Assembly: GCF_004363305.1 (NCBI RefSeq)
Contig: NZ_SNZA01000009.1
Coordinates: 1 to 49,319, forward strand
DNA length: 49,319 nt
Source: Marinomonas communis
Lineage (GTDB): Bacteria; Pseudomonadota; Gammaproteobacteria; Pseudomonadales; Marinomonadaceae
Direction of reading: 5' to 3'
Shown: positions 33,678 through 42,924 of the stretch, in pieces
How the letters are laid out: every line of letters begins with the position of its first letter
How positions within the stretch are numbered: the first letter of the stretch is position 1
The notes under the pieces: generated by a model
Told to the model about the DNA's origin: nothing
The model's input: only the letters and a program-made list of their open reading frames with translations
Databases searched by the model: none
Translations under genes and position numbers: made by a program

Positions 33678-34052
33678 ATGGAGAACAACACAAATAAGAC
33701 GACGAGAAAGAACAGCCCACCGATTAAGGTCTATTGCCTACCGGAAGAGCGTGCGCTGATTGAATCCATGTCAGCACGGGCAGGGCTCAGTGCTTCGACC
33801 TATTTGCGTGAAGTCGGCCAAGGCTATCGTATCCAGGGAATTACTGATGCAGAGCAAGTACGCGAGTTAGTGCGGGTTAATGGTGACTTAGGACGTCTGG
33901 GTGGATTGCTAAAGTTATGGCTTAGCAATGATGCCAAGGTGGCACATGTTGGGGCCAATACGATCTTGGCAGTGCTTAATCGTATCGAGACGACGCAAGA
34001 TCAAATGAGCTCACTTATGGAGTCCATTCTTCGTCCGAGGGCAGACCAATGA
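33678..34052 (+). CDS. traJ: TraJ, oriT-binding relaxosome protein
   Basis: The 124-residue protein matches RP4 TraJ (about 123 residues) from end to end: 'TTRKNSPPIKVYCLPEERALIE', 'TYLREVGQGYRIQGI', 'VRVNGDLGRLGGLLKLWL' and 'RPRADQ' at the end. TraJ binds the oriT inverted repeat and recruits TraI. I chose the ATG at 33678 (AGAGAGGA upstream; same N-terminus as RP4); a longer frame from 33588 would run through oriT. The gene overlaps traI by 4 bp (ATGA). Confidence 0.93.
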   Translation: MENNTNKTTRKNSPPIKVYCLPEERALIESMSARAGLSASTYLREVGQGYRIQGITDAEQVRELVRVNGDLGRLGGLLKLWLSNDAKVAHVGANTILAVLNRIETTQDQMSSLMESILRPRADQ

Positions 34053-35809
34053 TCGCCAAGCATGTACCGATGCGTTCACAGGGCAAATCTGACTTTGCAG
34101 GCCTGGTGAATTACATCACCGATCACCAGAGCAAAGAACATCGACTTGGTAGCGTTCATTTAAATAACTGTGAAGCGGAGACCGTGCGCGATGCGATCAG
34201 TGAGGTGTTGGCGACGCAGTTTGCGAACACCCGAGCGAAGAGTGATAAAACCTATCACTTGATAGTTAGCTTCCCAAGTGGCGAACAGTTAGAAGCAAAT
34301 ACCTTGGCCGCGATTGAAGAGCGAATTTGCCAAGGCTTAGGTTATGGCGAGCATCAGCGTGTCAGTGCTGTACACAACGATACGGACAATCAACATATCC
34401 ATATCGCCATCAATAAGATTCACCCTGCGCGCAACACAATCCATGAGCCGTATTACCCGCATAAGAAGCTAGCGGAAATGTGCGAGGCCATCGAGCAGGA
34501 CTTTGGCTTGCAGCCGGATAATCATATACCGCGCAAGCGCGGGGCTGAATCACGGGCGATGGATATGGAGCGACATTCGGGTATTGAAAGCTTAGTAGGG
34601 TGGGTGAAGCGCGAATGTATGGACGAGATCAAAGCAGCTGATAGCTGGCAGGCGTTGCACCAGGTCATGCAGGACAACGGTTTGCAGTTAAGGACCAGAG
34701 GAAATGGTTTAGTAATCGTTGCCGAGGGTGAAGCGATCATAAAAGCGAGCACCTTGGGGCGTGAGTTTTCTAAACCTAAACTCGAAGCGCGCCTTGGTTC
34801 TTTTGAAGCGGCCGCGACGGATTCTGTTAAGCCTAGCCGCCAATATACACATCGACCTGTTCGCTTGAAGGTAAATACCACCGAGCTATATGCCCGTTAT
34901 CAAGTAGAGCAGAAACGTGCCGCAGCGAGTAAGTCGCAAGCTCTTGAACAGGCGCGCCGTGATAAAGATCGACAGATTGAAAACGCCAAGAGGAAAGGGC
35001 GTGGCCGTCGTGCGGCGATTAAGTTAACTGGTAGTAATAAGTTTGCTAAGAAGCTTTTGTACAAACAGGCCAGTGATGCATTGAAAAGCGATCTTGAGCG
35101 CATCCACAAACGTTACCAAGAGCAACGGCAAACGATATATCAAAGCAATAAACGCCAAGCCTGGGCGGATTGGTTAAAAAGCCAAGCGTTCCAAGGAGAT
35201 AGCGAAGCCCTCAAAGCTCTACGCAGCCGAGAGGCGGCACAAAAGCTAAAAGGGAACACACTTAAAGGAGAGGCAGTTCGGGCCGAGTCCAAAGCAACGG
35301 TCGATACGATCACGAAAAAAGGGACCATTATTTATCGAGCAGGTAACAGTGCCGTACGTGATGATGGTGAGCGTCTACAAGTGGCAACGGCTTCTAACCA
35401 AACCAGTGTCTTAGCTGCGCTTAAGGTAGCAATGGAGCGTTACGGTAATCGCATTACCGTGAATGGCTCGCCTGAGTTCAAGGCACGAGTAGTCAAGGCA
35501 GCAGTAGATGGCAACCTGTCTATAAAGTTTGCCGACCAAGGGCTAGAACGCCGCCGTCAGGCATTAATAGCCCAGAACAAAAAGGCCAAACGGTCTGATA
35601 AGCCAGGCGTGTTACCGATTGGCAAAGTGCCACCTTCACGCCGTGGCCGGTTGCAGAATCTATCTCAGTTAGAGGTTTTAGCTATTCAGTCAGCTCCTGT
35701 AACTGAAAAAGCGGTGGTCATGCCAGCATTAGAGCAGCGTAAAGCCAAGCTACAAGCTGAGCAGGCAGCTAAAAAAGCGAAACGACAACATAAGAGCCGA
35801 TCACGCTGA
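34049..35809 (+). CDS. traI: TraI relaxase, IncP type (MOBP1)
   Basis: The 586-residue relaxase nicks oriT and leads the strand into the recipient. The N-terminal domain has the catalytic Tyr22 ('GLVNYITDHQ'), motif II around 'YHLIVSFPSG', and the His motif 'DTDNQHIHIAINKIHP' (about 110-125), all as in RP4 TraI. The middle and C-terminal parts ('RAWADWLKSQAF', 'KKGTIIYRAGNSAVRDDG', 'ITVNGSPEFK') also match RP4 TraI. RP4 TraI has about 732 residues; the last 150 or so residues are missing here, but the relaxase domain is complete. The coupling protein TraG is not encoded. Confidence 0.94.
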   Translation: MIAKHVPMRSQGKSDFAGLVNYITDHQSKEHRLGSVHLNNCEAETVRDAISEVLATQFANTRAKSDKTYHLIVSFPSGEQLEANTLAAIEERICQGLGYGEHQRVSAVHNDTDNQHIHIAINKIHPARNTIHEPYYPHKKLAEMCEAIEQDFGLQPDNHIPRKRGAESRAMDMERHSGIESLVGWVKRECMDEIKAADSWQALHQVMQDNGLQLRTRGNGLVIVAEGEAIIKASTLGREFSKPKLEARLGSFEAAATDSVKPSRQYTHRPVRLKVNTTELYARYQVEQKRAAASKSQALEQARRDKDRQIENAKRKGRGRRAAIKLTGSNKFAKKLLYKQASDALKSDLERIHKRYQEQRQTIYQSNKRQAWADWLKSQAFQGDSEALKALRSREAAQKLKGNTLKGEAVRAESKATVDTITKKGTIIYRAGNSAVRDDGERLQVATASNQTSVLAALKVAMERYGNRITVNGSPEFKARVVKAAVDGNLSIKFADQGLERRRQALIAQNKKAKRSDKPGVLPIGKVPPSRRGRLQNLSQLEVLAIQSAPVTEKAVVMPALEQRKAKLQAEQAAKKAKRQHKSRSR

Positions 35810-36040
35810 TGTGATGGCAAAGGAATCGACGGAAGCCCTAACCGCTTCGGTTGGTAATGACACCGATGTTTAACCCTATTCGGCCGCGCGTTTAACGGTG
35901 TCGCGCAGGTCGGGCGCCGAGATAGTAAGTGGCGAGCTAGCTCTGTACAGGCCCACATTCACCGCTGGTAACGGCAGGAGTAGAGATCAAGTTTCTACAG
36001 GTTGGTGAATGCAAATTTTAGTCATAACAACTAAGAGTAA

Positions 36041-36823
36041 ATGACCATGCTAAAACGCAAAATTTTAGCGGCTAAAATTCCCGTGCTCGCCATTTCCTTG
36101 GCGTTAAACATTTCTAATCCCGTTCATGCTGGTATTCCGGTTGCTGATGGTACGAATCTAATACAGAACATCATGTCGGCAATGGAAGCTGTTGCGCAGA
36201 CAGCAAAACAAATCCAGCAGTACCAAACCCAGTTGCAGCAGTACGAAAATATGCTGCAAAACACGATGGCCCCAGCGGCTCATATTTGGGACCAAGCCCA
36301 GCAAACGATTCATGATTTAAACCAGGCAACGAATACGCTGGCGTATTACCAAAACCAGTTGGGCAGTATCGATGCCTATCTTAGCCGGTTCCAAGATGTG
36401 GCCTATTACCGCAGTTCCCCTTGTTTTTCCCGCAGTGGTTGCAGCGACGCCGAATGGGCGGCCATGGATGAAAACCGCCGCCTAGCATCAGAGTCACAGA
36501 AGAAGGCCAACGATGCTGTCTTTCGTGGTTTAGAACTCCAGCAACAGAACCTACAGAGTGACGCAGGCAAATTACTGCAACTCCAGTCCGCCGCCCAGGG
36601 CGCAGAAGGCCAGCTTGAGGCGATTGGTTACGCCAATCAGCTAGCGAGTAACCAGGCAAACCAGTTGCTGCAAATCCGCAGTCTGTTGATTGCCCAACAA
36701 AACGCCTTAGCTACCAAGATGCAAGCTGATGCCGACCTTAACGCACAGTATCAGGCGAGCCGAGACAACCTCTATAAAGGCTTACGCGAGCCGGTCGACC
36801 GTTCTAAGAGTAAGGAGTACTAA
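36041..36823 (+). CDS. trbJ: TrbJ, mating-pore minor component
   Basis: The 260-residue protein has a signal peptide cleaved near 'NPVHA-GIPV' (about 31). The mature protein is a long Gln-rich helical protein typical of TrbJ/VirB5: 'EAVAQTAKQIQQYQTQLQQYENMLQNT', 'YLSRFQDVAYY', 'GLELQQQNLQSDAGKLLQLQS'. VirB5-like proteins sit at the pilus tip. The gap 35810-36040 after traI holds no recognised gene. The last residues PVDRSKSKEY are the same as the end of the next gene product. Most other trb genes are absent. Confidence 0.9.
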   Translation: MTMLKRKILAAKIPVLAISLALNISNPVHAGIPVADGTNLIQNIMSAMEAVAQTAKQIQQYQTQLQQYENMLQNTMAPAAHIWDQAQQTIHDLNQATNTLAYYQNQLGSIDAYLSRFQDVAYYRSSPCFSRSGCSDAEWAAMDENRRLASESQKKANDAVFRGLELQQQNLQSDAGKLLQLQSAAQGAEGQLEAIGYANQLASNQANQLLQIRSLLIAQQNALATKMQADADLNAQYQASRDNLYKGLREPVDRSKSKEY

Positions 36824-36825
36824 CC

Positions 36826-36990
36826 ATGAAATGGATGATGCAAACACTGGTGATGGTGTTCACAACGTTGTTTTTAGTGGCTTGCTCGGAGCCTGAAGCA
36901 ACATGCACGCAAAACTGTGAGCAACAAGATGGCTCGGTTTATCAAAGCCTAGAAGGTCCGGTGGATCGCTCTAAGAGTAAGGAGTACTAA
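36826..36990 (+). CDS. trbK: TrbK-like entry-exclusion lipoprotein
   Basis: This 54-residue gene lies between trbJ and trbL, where trbK lies in RP4. The product starts MKWMMQTLVMVFTTLFLVAC, with a lipobox (LVAC; lipidated Cys 20), and continues SEPEATCTQNCEQQDGSVY. The two extra cysteines fit TrbK-type lipoproteins. In RP4 TrbK blocks incoming IncP transfer (entry exclusion). It starts 2 bp after the trbJ stop, with AAGGAG upstream. Its last 11 residues (GPVDRSKSKEY) repeat those of TrbJ, from a 21-bp identical DNA segment. Confidence 0.8.
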   Translation: MKWMMQTLVMVFTTLFLVACSEPEATCTQNCEQQDGSVYQSLEGPVDRSKSKEY

Positions 36991-36992
36991 TC

Positions 36993-38660
36993 ATGAAAGG
37001 ATTCACAACAAAATCAGCGTTAGTTCTCTCCTTGGGAACGATATCGGTACATGCCTCTGCCGCAGTAGAGCGAGGCGGTGTGCTAAATGATGTGGCGGAC
37101 CGCTTCGCTGCGGCAAGTCAGGCATGGGCGTCTGTAATTACCGGTCATGCGACCTGGCTATTTTGGACGCTCGTTGTTATCTCGATGGTTTGGACCTTTG
37201 GCATGATGGCATTACGTAAAGCGGATATCGGCGAATTCTTTGCCGAGTTTGTCCGCTTTACAATCACAACCGGTTTCTTTTGGTGGCTGCTGATCAATGG
37301 GCCGATGTTCGCGATGTCGATCATTGATTCATTGCGTAACGTTGCGGCTGAGGCGTCGGGAATGTCTAGGGGGCTGAATCCATCGACGCCGATAGATATT
37401 GCCTTCGATATTCTGGCAAAGGCGGTGGATAGCTACAGTGTCACCAGTCCAATCGACAACTTATCTATCTTTCTCACCTCGTTCGCCATCTTAGCTTGTA
37501 TGGCCATCGTGGCCGCGAACGTCTTACTAGCATTGATCACTGCCTGGATCATTGCTTACGCCGGTATCTTTGTCTTGGGTTTTGGTGGCTCTCGTTGGAC
37601 CTCTGATATTGCGGTGAACTACTTTCGCAGTGTGGCCGGTATCGCCTTAAAACTGATGACTATGACGTTGTTAGTCGGTATTGCCGTTTCCATTATTGAT
37701 GGCTACCACACCGATTTATCGGAAGGCGCGCCCCTTGATGAATTGCTAGTGATCTTCGTGGTGTCGCTAGTTATGGTGATATTGATTAACTCTGTACCGA
37801 ATGTGATTGCTGCTTTGATCCCAGGTGGCGGAGCTGCGGCCAGCTCAGGTAGTTCATTTAGTGCAGGTGCCTTGATCGGTGGAGCTGTAGGAGCCGGTGC
37901 AGCTGTTATGTCTGGCGGCGCTGCGCTTGGCGGAGCGGCTATGTCTGGAGCGACCAATATGGCCGGTGGAGCCAGTGCTGTGAAGGCTGCCTTTGAGAAA
38001 GCTCAAATGAGTATGTCTGAGGGCCCGATGCCTGAGTTTGGTAGTTCTAGCTCTAGCGCTTCAAGTGGCGATACTGGCAGCAGTGATACTGGTGAAACGC
38101 CTTTTTCTCAAGCGGCTGGCTTCTCTGGCGGCGAGTCTCACGCTCCAGGTGAAGAGGCTGTATCTGAAAGTGCTGGCGACACCCATTCCAGCGAGCAGGC
38201 CCAAACATCAAGAGGCTTTATGACTGGTGCGGCCAACGCTGGCCGAGTGGCTGCCGGTACCGCATCGGCCCTTGCCAAAGGTATGGGCTCTAAAGCAATG
38301 GGTGGCTTCCAGAATAAAGTCAGCCAAACCGCCGGTGGCCGTTTGGCTTCATCTATCCGGGACAGCATGGGCACAGGGACTGATTCAATGGGACACCAAG
38401 AAGGGGATGGCTCAAGCGATGAACAATCACCATCTTTCGGCAGTGACTCACTCGGCGGCCAAGAAGGCTGGATAAACCAAAGCGGGGGCTTTAGCGAGCT
38501 ATCTGAGTCAGACCAGGAAGAAGCCCGCCAGGCCCACGCCGACTGGCAAGAACGCGATCCCGAGAAACACACGTTTGATGTAGAAGATTACGTCGACTAC
38601 GCCCAAGAGAAGCAAAAGGAACGGAACGAAGAGATAGCGAGTTTTGTTAAAGGGAACTAG
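36993..38660 (+). CDS. trbL: TrbL, mating-pore inner-membrane component
   Basis: The 555-residue protein has a signal-like start and about six membrane segments in the first 290 residues: 'TWLFWTLVVISMVWTFGMMAL', 'FFWWLLINGPMFAMSI', 'LLALITAWIIAYAGIFVLGFGGSRWTSD' and 'LLVIFVVSLVMVILINSVPNVIAALIPG'. Then comes a long Gly/Ala/Ser-rich soluble tail. This is the TrbL/VirB6 layout, the inner-membrane channel of the P-type secretion system. The C-terminal tail (about 290-555) is of low complexity and highly variable in the family. It begins 2 bp after trbK. No trbB-trbI genes are present in the island. Confidence 0.9.
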   Translation: MKGFTTKSALVLSLGTISVHASAAVERGGVLNDVADRFAAASQAWASVITGHATWLFWTLVVISMVWTFGMMALRKADIGEFFAEFVRFTITTGFFWWLLINGPMFAMSIIDSLRNVAAEASGMSRGLNPSTPIDIAFDILAKAVDSYSVTSPIDNLSIFLTSFAILACMAIVAANVLLALITAWIIAYAGIFVLGFGGSRWTSDIAVNYFRSVAGIALKLMTMTLLVGIAVSIIDGYHTDLSEGAPLDELLVIFVVSLVMVILINSVPNVIAALIPGGGAAASSGSSFSAGALIGGAVGAGAAVMSGGAALGGAAMSGATNMAGGASAVKAAFEKAQMSMSEGPMPEFGSSSSSASSGDTGSSDTGETPFSQAAGFSGGESHAPGEEAVSESAGDTHSSEQAQTSRGFMTGAANAGRVAAGTASALAKGMGSKAMGGFQNKVSQTAGGRLASSIRDSMGTGTDSMGHQEGDGSSDEQSPSFGSDSLGGQEGWINQSGGFSELSESDQEEARQAHADWQERDPEKHTFDVEDYVDYAQEKQKERNEEIASFVKGN

Positions 38661-38671
38661 CATGGGCGTTT

Positions 38672-38700
38672 ATGCCAGCCTGTTACATGAGTGCTGGCAT
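38672..38700. terminator. Hairpin after trbL
   Basis: ATGCCAGC (38672-38679) and GCTGGCAT (38693-38700) form a perfect 8-bp stem with a 13-base loop, 11 bp after the trbL stop. The following ATTCGTTTGATT is moderately T-rich. It probably ends the transfer-gene transcript and may mark the cargo boundary. Confidence 0.5.
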
Positions 38701-38752
38701 ATTCGTTTGATTGCTCTACTAGACACAGAGGGCTAAATAGTCCCACTACAGC

Positions 38753-39145
38753 TTAAAGCTTTTTGAAGCTTGAATTATTTCTAATGGCTGTTGTAACGGC
38801 CGCCTTTTTCTTTCCTCTAATCAAGGAGTGAGAATCATTCGGTGTGAAAATATTGCCTTCTTCATGTGACAAGGGGTCATGAAGAATTTCTTGCTCCCAA
38901 GCAGCTACAAATTCCCCTGTGCGTTTAGGGTTCTGGGGATATCTAATCTCGTCACATACTTCAATTGATATTAAAAGTGTTCTGCCTGAATGTACGTGCG
39001 GCGAGTTTTCGGGCTGGCTTTGTAGCTTCTCCCAATCACATGACATTTCTTGATCATTGAAGATAGATACAGGAAGCTCTTCTTGTCCCTCAGGCAGAAT
39101 CTTGGGGTCAGCATACCGATATAGCTTTTCTCCATTTCCAATCAT
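38753..39145 (-). CDS. Unknown small protein coupled to the Panacea gene
   Basis: The 130-residue protein is not recognised. It is soluble, with a central strand-rich part ('SGRTLLISIEVCDEIRYP') and a basic C-terminus ('IRGKKKAAVTTAIRNNSSFKKL'). Its ATG overlaps the stop of the Panacea-domain gene by one base (TAATG), so the two are translated together. Panacea-domain antitoxins usually pair with varied toxins in such two-gene units, so this is a candidate toxin or effector by position only. It may also be just an accessory protein. Confidence 0.65.
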   Translation of the reverse strand: MIGNGEKLYRYADPKILPEGQEELPVSIFNDQEMSCDWEKLQSQPENSPHVHSGRTLLISIEVCDEIRYPQNPKRTGEFVAAWEQEILHDPLSHEEGNIFTPNDSHSLIRGKKKAAVTTAIRNNSSFKKL

Positions 39146-39999
39146 TACACGATTCCCTCTAAAAACAAGCCCATTTCTTCATTGAACAGATCGAGGTTCA
39201 ATTCATGCTCAGTGAATTCATCACTAGTTTCTATCGAAACATCTACTAGAGCGTCATTGTAGAAGTTGATATATATATTCTTGCTAGGTGAATGAAGCTC
39301 AACACCTACTCCTCCAGAGGGTACTGGACCCATTATTAGCTTTGGAATAACGGGGGCAGCGTGTTTCGAAAATAAATTCCTCTCAAAGGATTGAAGGAAT
39401 TTGTTGCACTCCCTGCACACCTCCGCAGTGGGGGGTACAGCTTTGTTGCCCGATATCCAGCCTTCTTCTAAGTCAGGAAGAGAGTTTAAGTAGTCTCCTC
39501 TTGACTGAATAAGCTTCGAAAATTGCAGCTTTGCTTCTGCAGTTGAAACGTACTCTTCAATAGTGTCGAAGTTAATAAAGAAGTCTTGAATCTGCTCTTT
39601 GGAGATTCTCTTATTCATCCCTTCAATATAGTTGTTTTCCCACGGATGGTCAGTGTGAGACATACCAATCAATTTGGTCTGGCCTATGCTCAGAAATGCA
39701 CTAAGGATGCTAACTAAAAAAGCTTTTTTAGCAGTATCGAGTGTTACGACCTCTTTGTCGGGAGATACGTATAAGTTTGCGTATCCATATTGCTTGAATC
39801 GCCCCCAAATTCCTGTGTTCACAGGGCCGTACTTCCATGCATCAAAGTCGGCATCAAATAGAGGCCTATTGTACTTTGCTAGATAGAAACCTTGGGAGTA
39901 ATAGAGAATCTTTTGTAGCTCTCTGTGTGTGATGCCCAAACTCATATTACTTTCTTGAATAAGATATGTTGCAACATCATCGATCGTAGAGGTAGCCAT
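39145..39999 (-). CDS. Panacea (DUF4065/SocA-like) domain protein
   Basis: The product has 284 residues if it starts at the ATG at 39999 (AAGGAAAG ahead of it; an earlier in-frame ATG at 40032 is less likely). The N-terminal 150 residues are a Panacea/DUF4065 domain: 'VATYLIQESNMSLGITHRELQKILYYSQGFYLAKYNRPLF', 'DAWKYGPVNTGIWGRFKQYG' and 'HTDHPWENNY'. This domain occurs in SocA and in many antitoxins of toxin-antitoxin pairs, where it acts as a chaperone-like neutraliser. The C-terminal part (about 150-284) is a separate domain with a 'CRECNKFL' motif that I cannot assign. It overlaps the small downstream gene by one base. Confidence 0.8.
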   Translation of the reverse strand: MATSTIDDVATYLIQESNMSLGITHRELQKILYYSQGFYLAKYNRPLFDADFDAWKYGPVNTGIWGRFKQYGYANLYVSPDKEVVTLDTAKKAFLVSILSAFLSIGQTKLIGMSHTDHPWENNYIEGMNKRISKEQIQDFFINFDTIEEYVSTAEAKLQFSKLIQSRGDYLNSLPDLEEGWISGNKAVPPTAEVCRECNKFLQSFERNLFSKHAAPVIPKLIMGPVPSGGVGVELHSPSKNIYINFYNDALVDVSIETSDEFTEHELNLDLFNEEMGLFLEGIV

Positions 40000-40407
40000 G
40001 GTGCTTTCCTTACTTTGTCCTGCAGTGCGCATCGTATACTAAAAAACTCCTTGCCTCACTATATGCCTTTAGTGCTTCACCTTATATGAGGCTGTATTGA
40101 GTCTGTCTATTCCTGTTGTATGGGGGTTAGGTATCAAAATCAAAGGTTTTTAGTTTTCATGATCTTTGGAATTGATATGTTTGAATAAAGTATGAGTTAG
40201 CCATCCGCATTGGCTTGAGACTAGGTTTTGACTGAAATAACCTAACCTAAGAATGAGCTATAAGTCCGCATCAAAGGACTTAGCAAGTCAGTGCTAGTAT
40301 GGCTTCTATATTCGTAAACGATCGCTAGATGCCTTAGAATAGACAGATTCGTGCGTAGTTTTTTTACTTAATATTTTGGCGCTGCCCCTTCGTCAAAGAG
40401 GAATTCA
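40000..40407. promoter_or_regulatory. Divergent control region, Panacea and methyltransferase genes
   Basis: No gene is seen in these 408 bp. The region is AT-rich and holds the promoters of the divergent genes. TAAGTCC (40261-40267) and GGACTTA (40276-40282) form an inverted repeat with an 8-bp spacer, about 125 bp before the methyltransferase ATG. It could be a binding site for a regulator of the restriction-modification genes. Confidence 0.4.
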
Positions 40408-42150
40408 ATGTATCAACAACCTTTAGACTTAGGGCTTTCTGCTCTATCACATGATAGCTCCGAGAGTAGACTAGCCGTAGATACTTTGTCCAATGTCTTA
40501 GCAATGAACGCTGATGCAGAAGCTCGTGGGGCGGTATTCACTCGGCTTGAAGTTGTCCGTTTTATTTTAGATTTGTCAGGCTTCCATTCAGATAACCAAC
40601 TTTATACCAAGCGTATACTAGAGCCTTCTTTTGGCAACGGCGATTTCCTGCTCGAAATTGTACGTCGTTTGCTGGCTTCATGGAGTCGAGAAAATGAAAC
40701 ACCCCCATCGTTCGGGGACCTCTGCGACACCATTGTTGCGGTAGAGCTTCATCACGAGACGTTCATTCAAACATCTAAGCTAATTTTAGATGAACTAACC
40801 TGTAACGGTGTAGAAGAGGGGACCGCTTCTCAATTAGTGAAACATTGGTTGATACAAGGGGACTTTTTACTTGTTGGCTTACCTAAGCAGTTTGATTTTG
40901 TGATAGGAAATCCACCGTATATACGTCAAGAGCTTATCCCTACGTTACTTTTAGAGGAATATCGTCGCAGATACGAGACTATTTACGACAGGGCTGACAT
41001 TTATATACCTTTTTTGGAGCGTTCCCTGTCTCTACTTTCGTCTGTTGGAGTCTTAGGTTTTATCTGTTCTGATCGATGGATGAAAAATCGTTATGGTGGG
41101 CCTTTGCGTAGGTTTGTATCTGATAGCTTCAGCCTTAAAGTTTATGTGGATATGTGTGATACAAAAGCCTTCCATTCAGACGTTATCGCTTATCCGGCCA
41201 TTACACTTATATCGCGAGAAAAGCATTGTAAAACACGTATTTTTCACAACCCCCAAATTGAAGAGTCTTTTTTGTCGAGCCTTTCTAAAGTGCTTTTAGG
41301 TGAAGACTCTGTAGATAGCGACGTATTTAAATTTAAAGAGCTAGCCAATGTCATGAATGGGAATGAACCTTGGTTGCTAGAGTCATCTGATCAGATGGAG
41401 ATGTTGCGTCGCTTGGAAGAAAGCTATCCATTACTAGAGGAAGCAGGCTGCAAAGTAGGTATTGGGGTTGCGACAGGAGCGGATAAGGCGTTTATCGGAT
41501 CATATGATTCACTCTGTGTGGAAGATGATCGTAAGCTACCCATAGTAACTACAAAAGATATTTCATCCGGTGAAGTTAATTGGCGTGGCATGGGAGTGAT
41601 CAATCCTTTCACTGAGAGTGGAGCGCTTGTTGATCTTGATGAATATCCAAAGTTGCAGCAGTATCTTGAAGAGCGACGCAGTGTAATTGCAGCGCGACAT
41701 TGCGCAAAAAAGACTCCTGAAAAATGGTATCGGACTATTGATAGAATAACGCCTAATTTAGCTTCTACGCCAAAACTGCTGATTCCAGATATCAAAGGAG
41801 AGGCTCATGTTGTGTTTGAAGAAGGGAAATTGTATCCACACCACAATCTGTACTTTATCTTGTCTGAGGAGTGGGATCTAAGGTCTCTTCAGGCTGTACT
41901 TTTGTCTTCGGTTGCTCGACTATTCGTTGCTAGTTATTCGACTAAAATGCGGGGCGGCTTTTTAAGATTTCAAGCTCAGTATCTGCGACGAATCAGGATA
42001 CCTAGATGGGATACCGTTTCTCAATCTTTGCGAGACGAGTTAAGCAAAGCGGCTTTAGCTAGGGATGTGGAAGCTTGTAATAGTGCAGTCTTTAAACTCT
42101 ATGGACTTAGTTTAGAAGAACAGTCTGCTTTAGGAGGCAATGGAAAGTAA
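40408..42150 (+). CDS. Type II N6-adenine DNA methyltransferase (PaeR7I/XhoI family)
   Basis: The 580-residue methyltransferase protects host DNA from the endonuclease encoded next. The AdoMet motif is '[20 protein letters not shown]' (about 72-91), and the catalytic motif is '[13 protein letters not shown]', with N168-P-P-Y171. A target-recognition region follows in the C-terminal half ('[25 protein letters not shown]'). This is the Eco57I-like arrangement used by the M.PaeR7I/M.XhoI group. The pairing with the XhoI-type endonuclease gene suggests methylation within CTCGAG. A GAGGA ribosome site lies before the ATG. Confidence 0.9.
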   Translation: MYQQPLDLGLSALSHDSSESRLAVDTLSNVLAMNADAEARGAVFTRLEVVRFILDLSGFHSDNQLYTKRILEPSFGNGDFLLEIVRRLLASWSRENETPPSFGDLCDTIVAVELHHETFIQTSKLILDELTCNGVEEGTASQLVKHWLIQGDFLLVGLPKQFDFVIGNPPYIRQELIPTLLLEEYRRRYETIYDRADIYIPFLERSLSLLSSVGVLGFICSDRWMKNRYGGPLRRFVSDSFSLKVYVDMCDTKAFHSDVIAYPAITLISREKHCKTRIFHNPQIEESFLSSLSKVLLGEDSVDSDVFKFKELANVMNGNEPWLLESSDQMEMLRRLEESYPLLEEAGCKVGIGVATGADKAFIGSYDSLCVEDDRKLPIVTTKDISSGEVNWRGMGVINPFTESGALVDLDEYPKLQQYLEERRSVIAARHCAKKTPEKWYRTIDRITPNLASTPKLLIPDIKGEAHVVFEEGKLYPHHNLYFILSEEWDLRSLQAVLLSSVARLFVASYSTKMRGGFLRFQAQYLRRIRIPRWDTVSQSLRDELSKAALARDVEACNSAVFKLYGLSLEEQSALGGNGK

Positions 42151-42894
42151 ATGTCACTTGATTTAGTAAATTTTGAGAGTAAGGCCCAGGAAGCGATAAA
42201 AACATTCTGGCGTAGTCGTGAAGAAGCGAAGCAAAAGCAGGCTCGATCAGGGAGTGCAGACCAAGGTGAGCGCTCGGGCGTTACTGCCGGAAAAAATATG
42301 GATGGTTTCCTAGAGCTTATTCTTGACATTGTAAATGCCAATGGGCTTTCTAAAGCTGAAATCTATCAGAATAGGGCTATGCTGACTCTCCCTGGGTATT
42401 TCAGACCAACAAAGTTATGGGACTTGCTGGTGATTCATAAAGGGGAACTGATCGCAGCTATTGAGCTTAAAAGTCATGTTGGACCATCCTTTGGTAACAA
42501 TTTTAACAATCGTACAGAAGAAGCTCTTGGAACTGCTCATGATTTGTGGACGGCTTACCGTGAAGAAGCATTCGGCAAGCAGCCAAGACCATTTGTAGGT
42601 TGGTTAATGATGGTTGAAAGTGCTCCAGGATCGAGAAGGTCTGTTCGAGATTCATCTCCCCACTTTCCTGTTTTTGAGGAATTTAAAGGTGCATCTTACT
42701 TAAAGCGTTATGACTTATTGTGCCAAAGATTGGTGCAAGAACAGCTTTATACGTCTGCTGCGGTATTGTCTTCAGAAAGAGAGTCGATATCTACAGGTGA
42801 TTATTCGGAGCAGTCTTCTATGACGGGGCTGCGAACTTTTGTAGCTTCCTTTGCTGGGCATGTTGCAGCTGAAGCAGCTAGATTAGGCGAGTAA
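42151..42894 (+). CDS. Type II restriction endonuclease, PaeR7I/XhoI family
   Basis: The 247-residue endonuclease has the length of the XhoI/PaeR7I enzymes (about 246). It has 'GRNMDGF'-like '[15 protein letters not shown]', then the PD-(D/E)XK core D91 in '[24 protein letters not shown]', with E105 and K107. The following segment, '[23 protein letters not shown]', is typical of this family. The expected site is CTCGAG, by family. The ATG follows the methyltransferase stop with no gap, so the methyltransferase is made first. Confidence 0.92.
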   Translation: MSLDLVNFESKAQEAIKTFWRSREEAKQKQARSGSADQGERSGVTAGKNMDGFLELILDIVNANGLSKAEIYQNRAMLTLPGYFRPTKLWDLLVIHKGELIAAIELKSHVGPSFGNNFNNRTEEALGTAHDLWTAYREEAFGKQPRPFVGWLMMVESAPGSRRSVRDSSPHFPVFEEFKGASYLKRYDLLCQRLVQEQLYTSAAVLSSERESISTGDYSEQSSMTGLRTFVASFAGHVAAEAARLGE

Positions 42895-42924
42895 TTAGGG
42901 AAGGGCGTTAGATGGAGCTATATT

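Noticed and set aside
35810..36040. Small gene between traI and trbJ
   Set aside because: The region has short hairpins such as AACCG/CGGTT, but I found no frame with a convincing start or known product.
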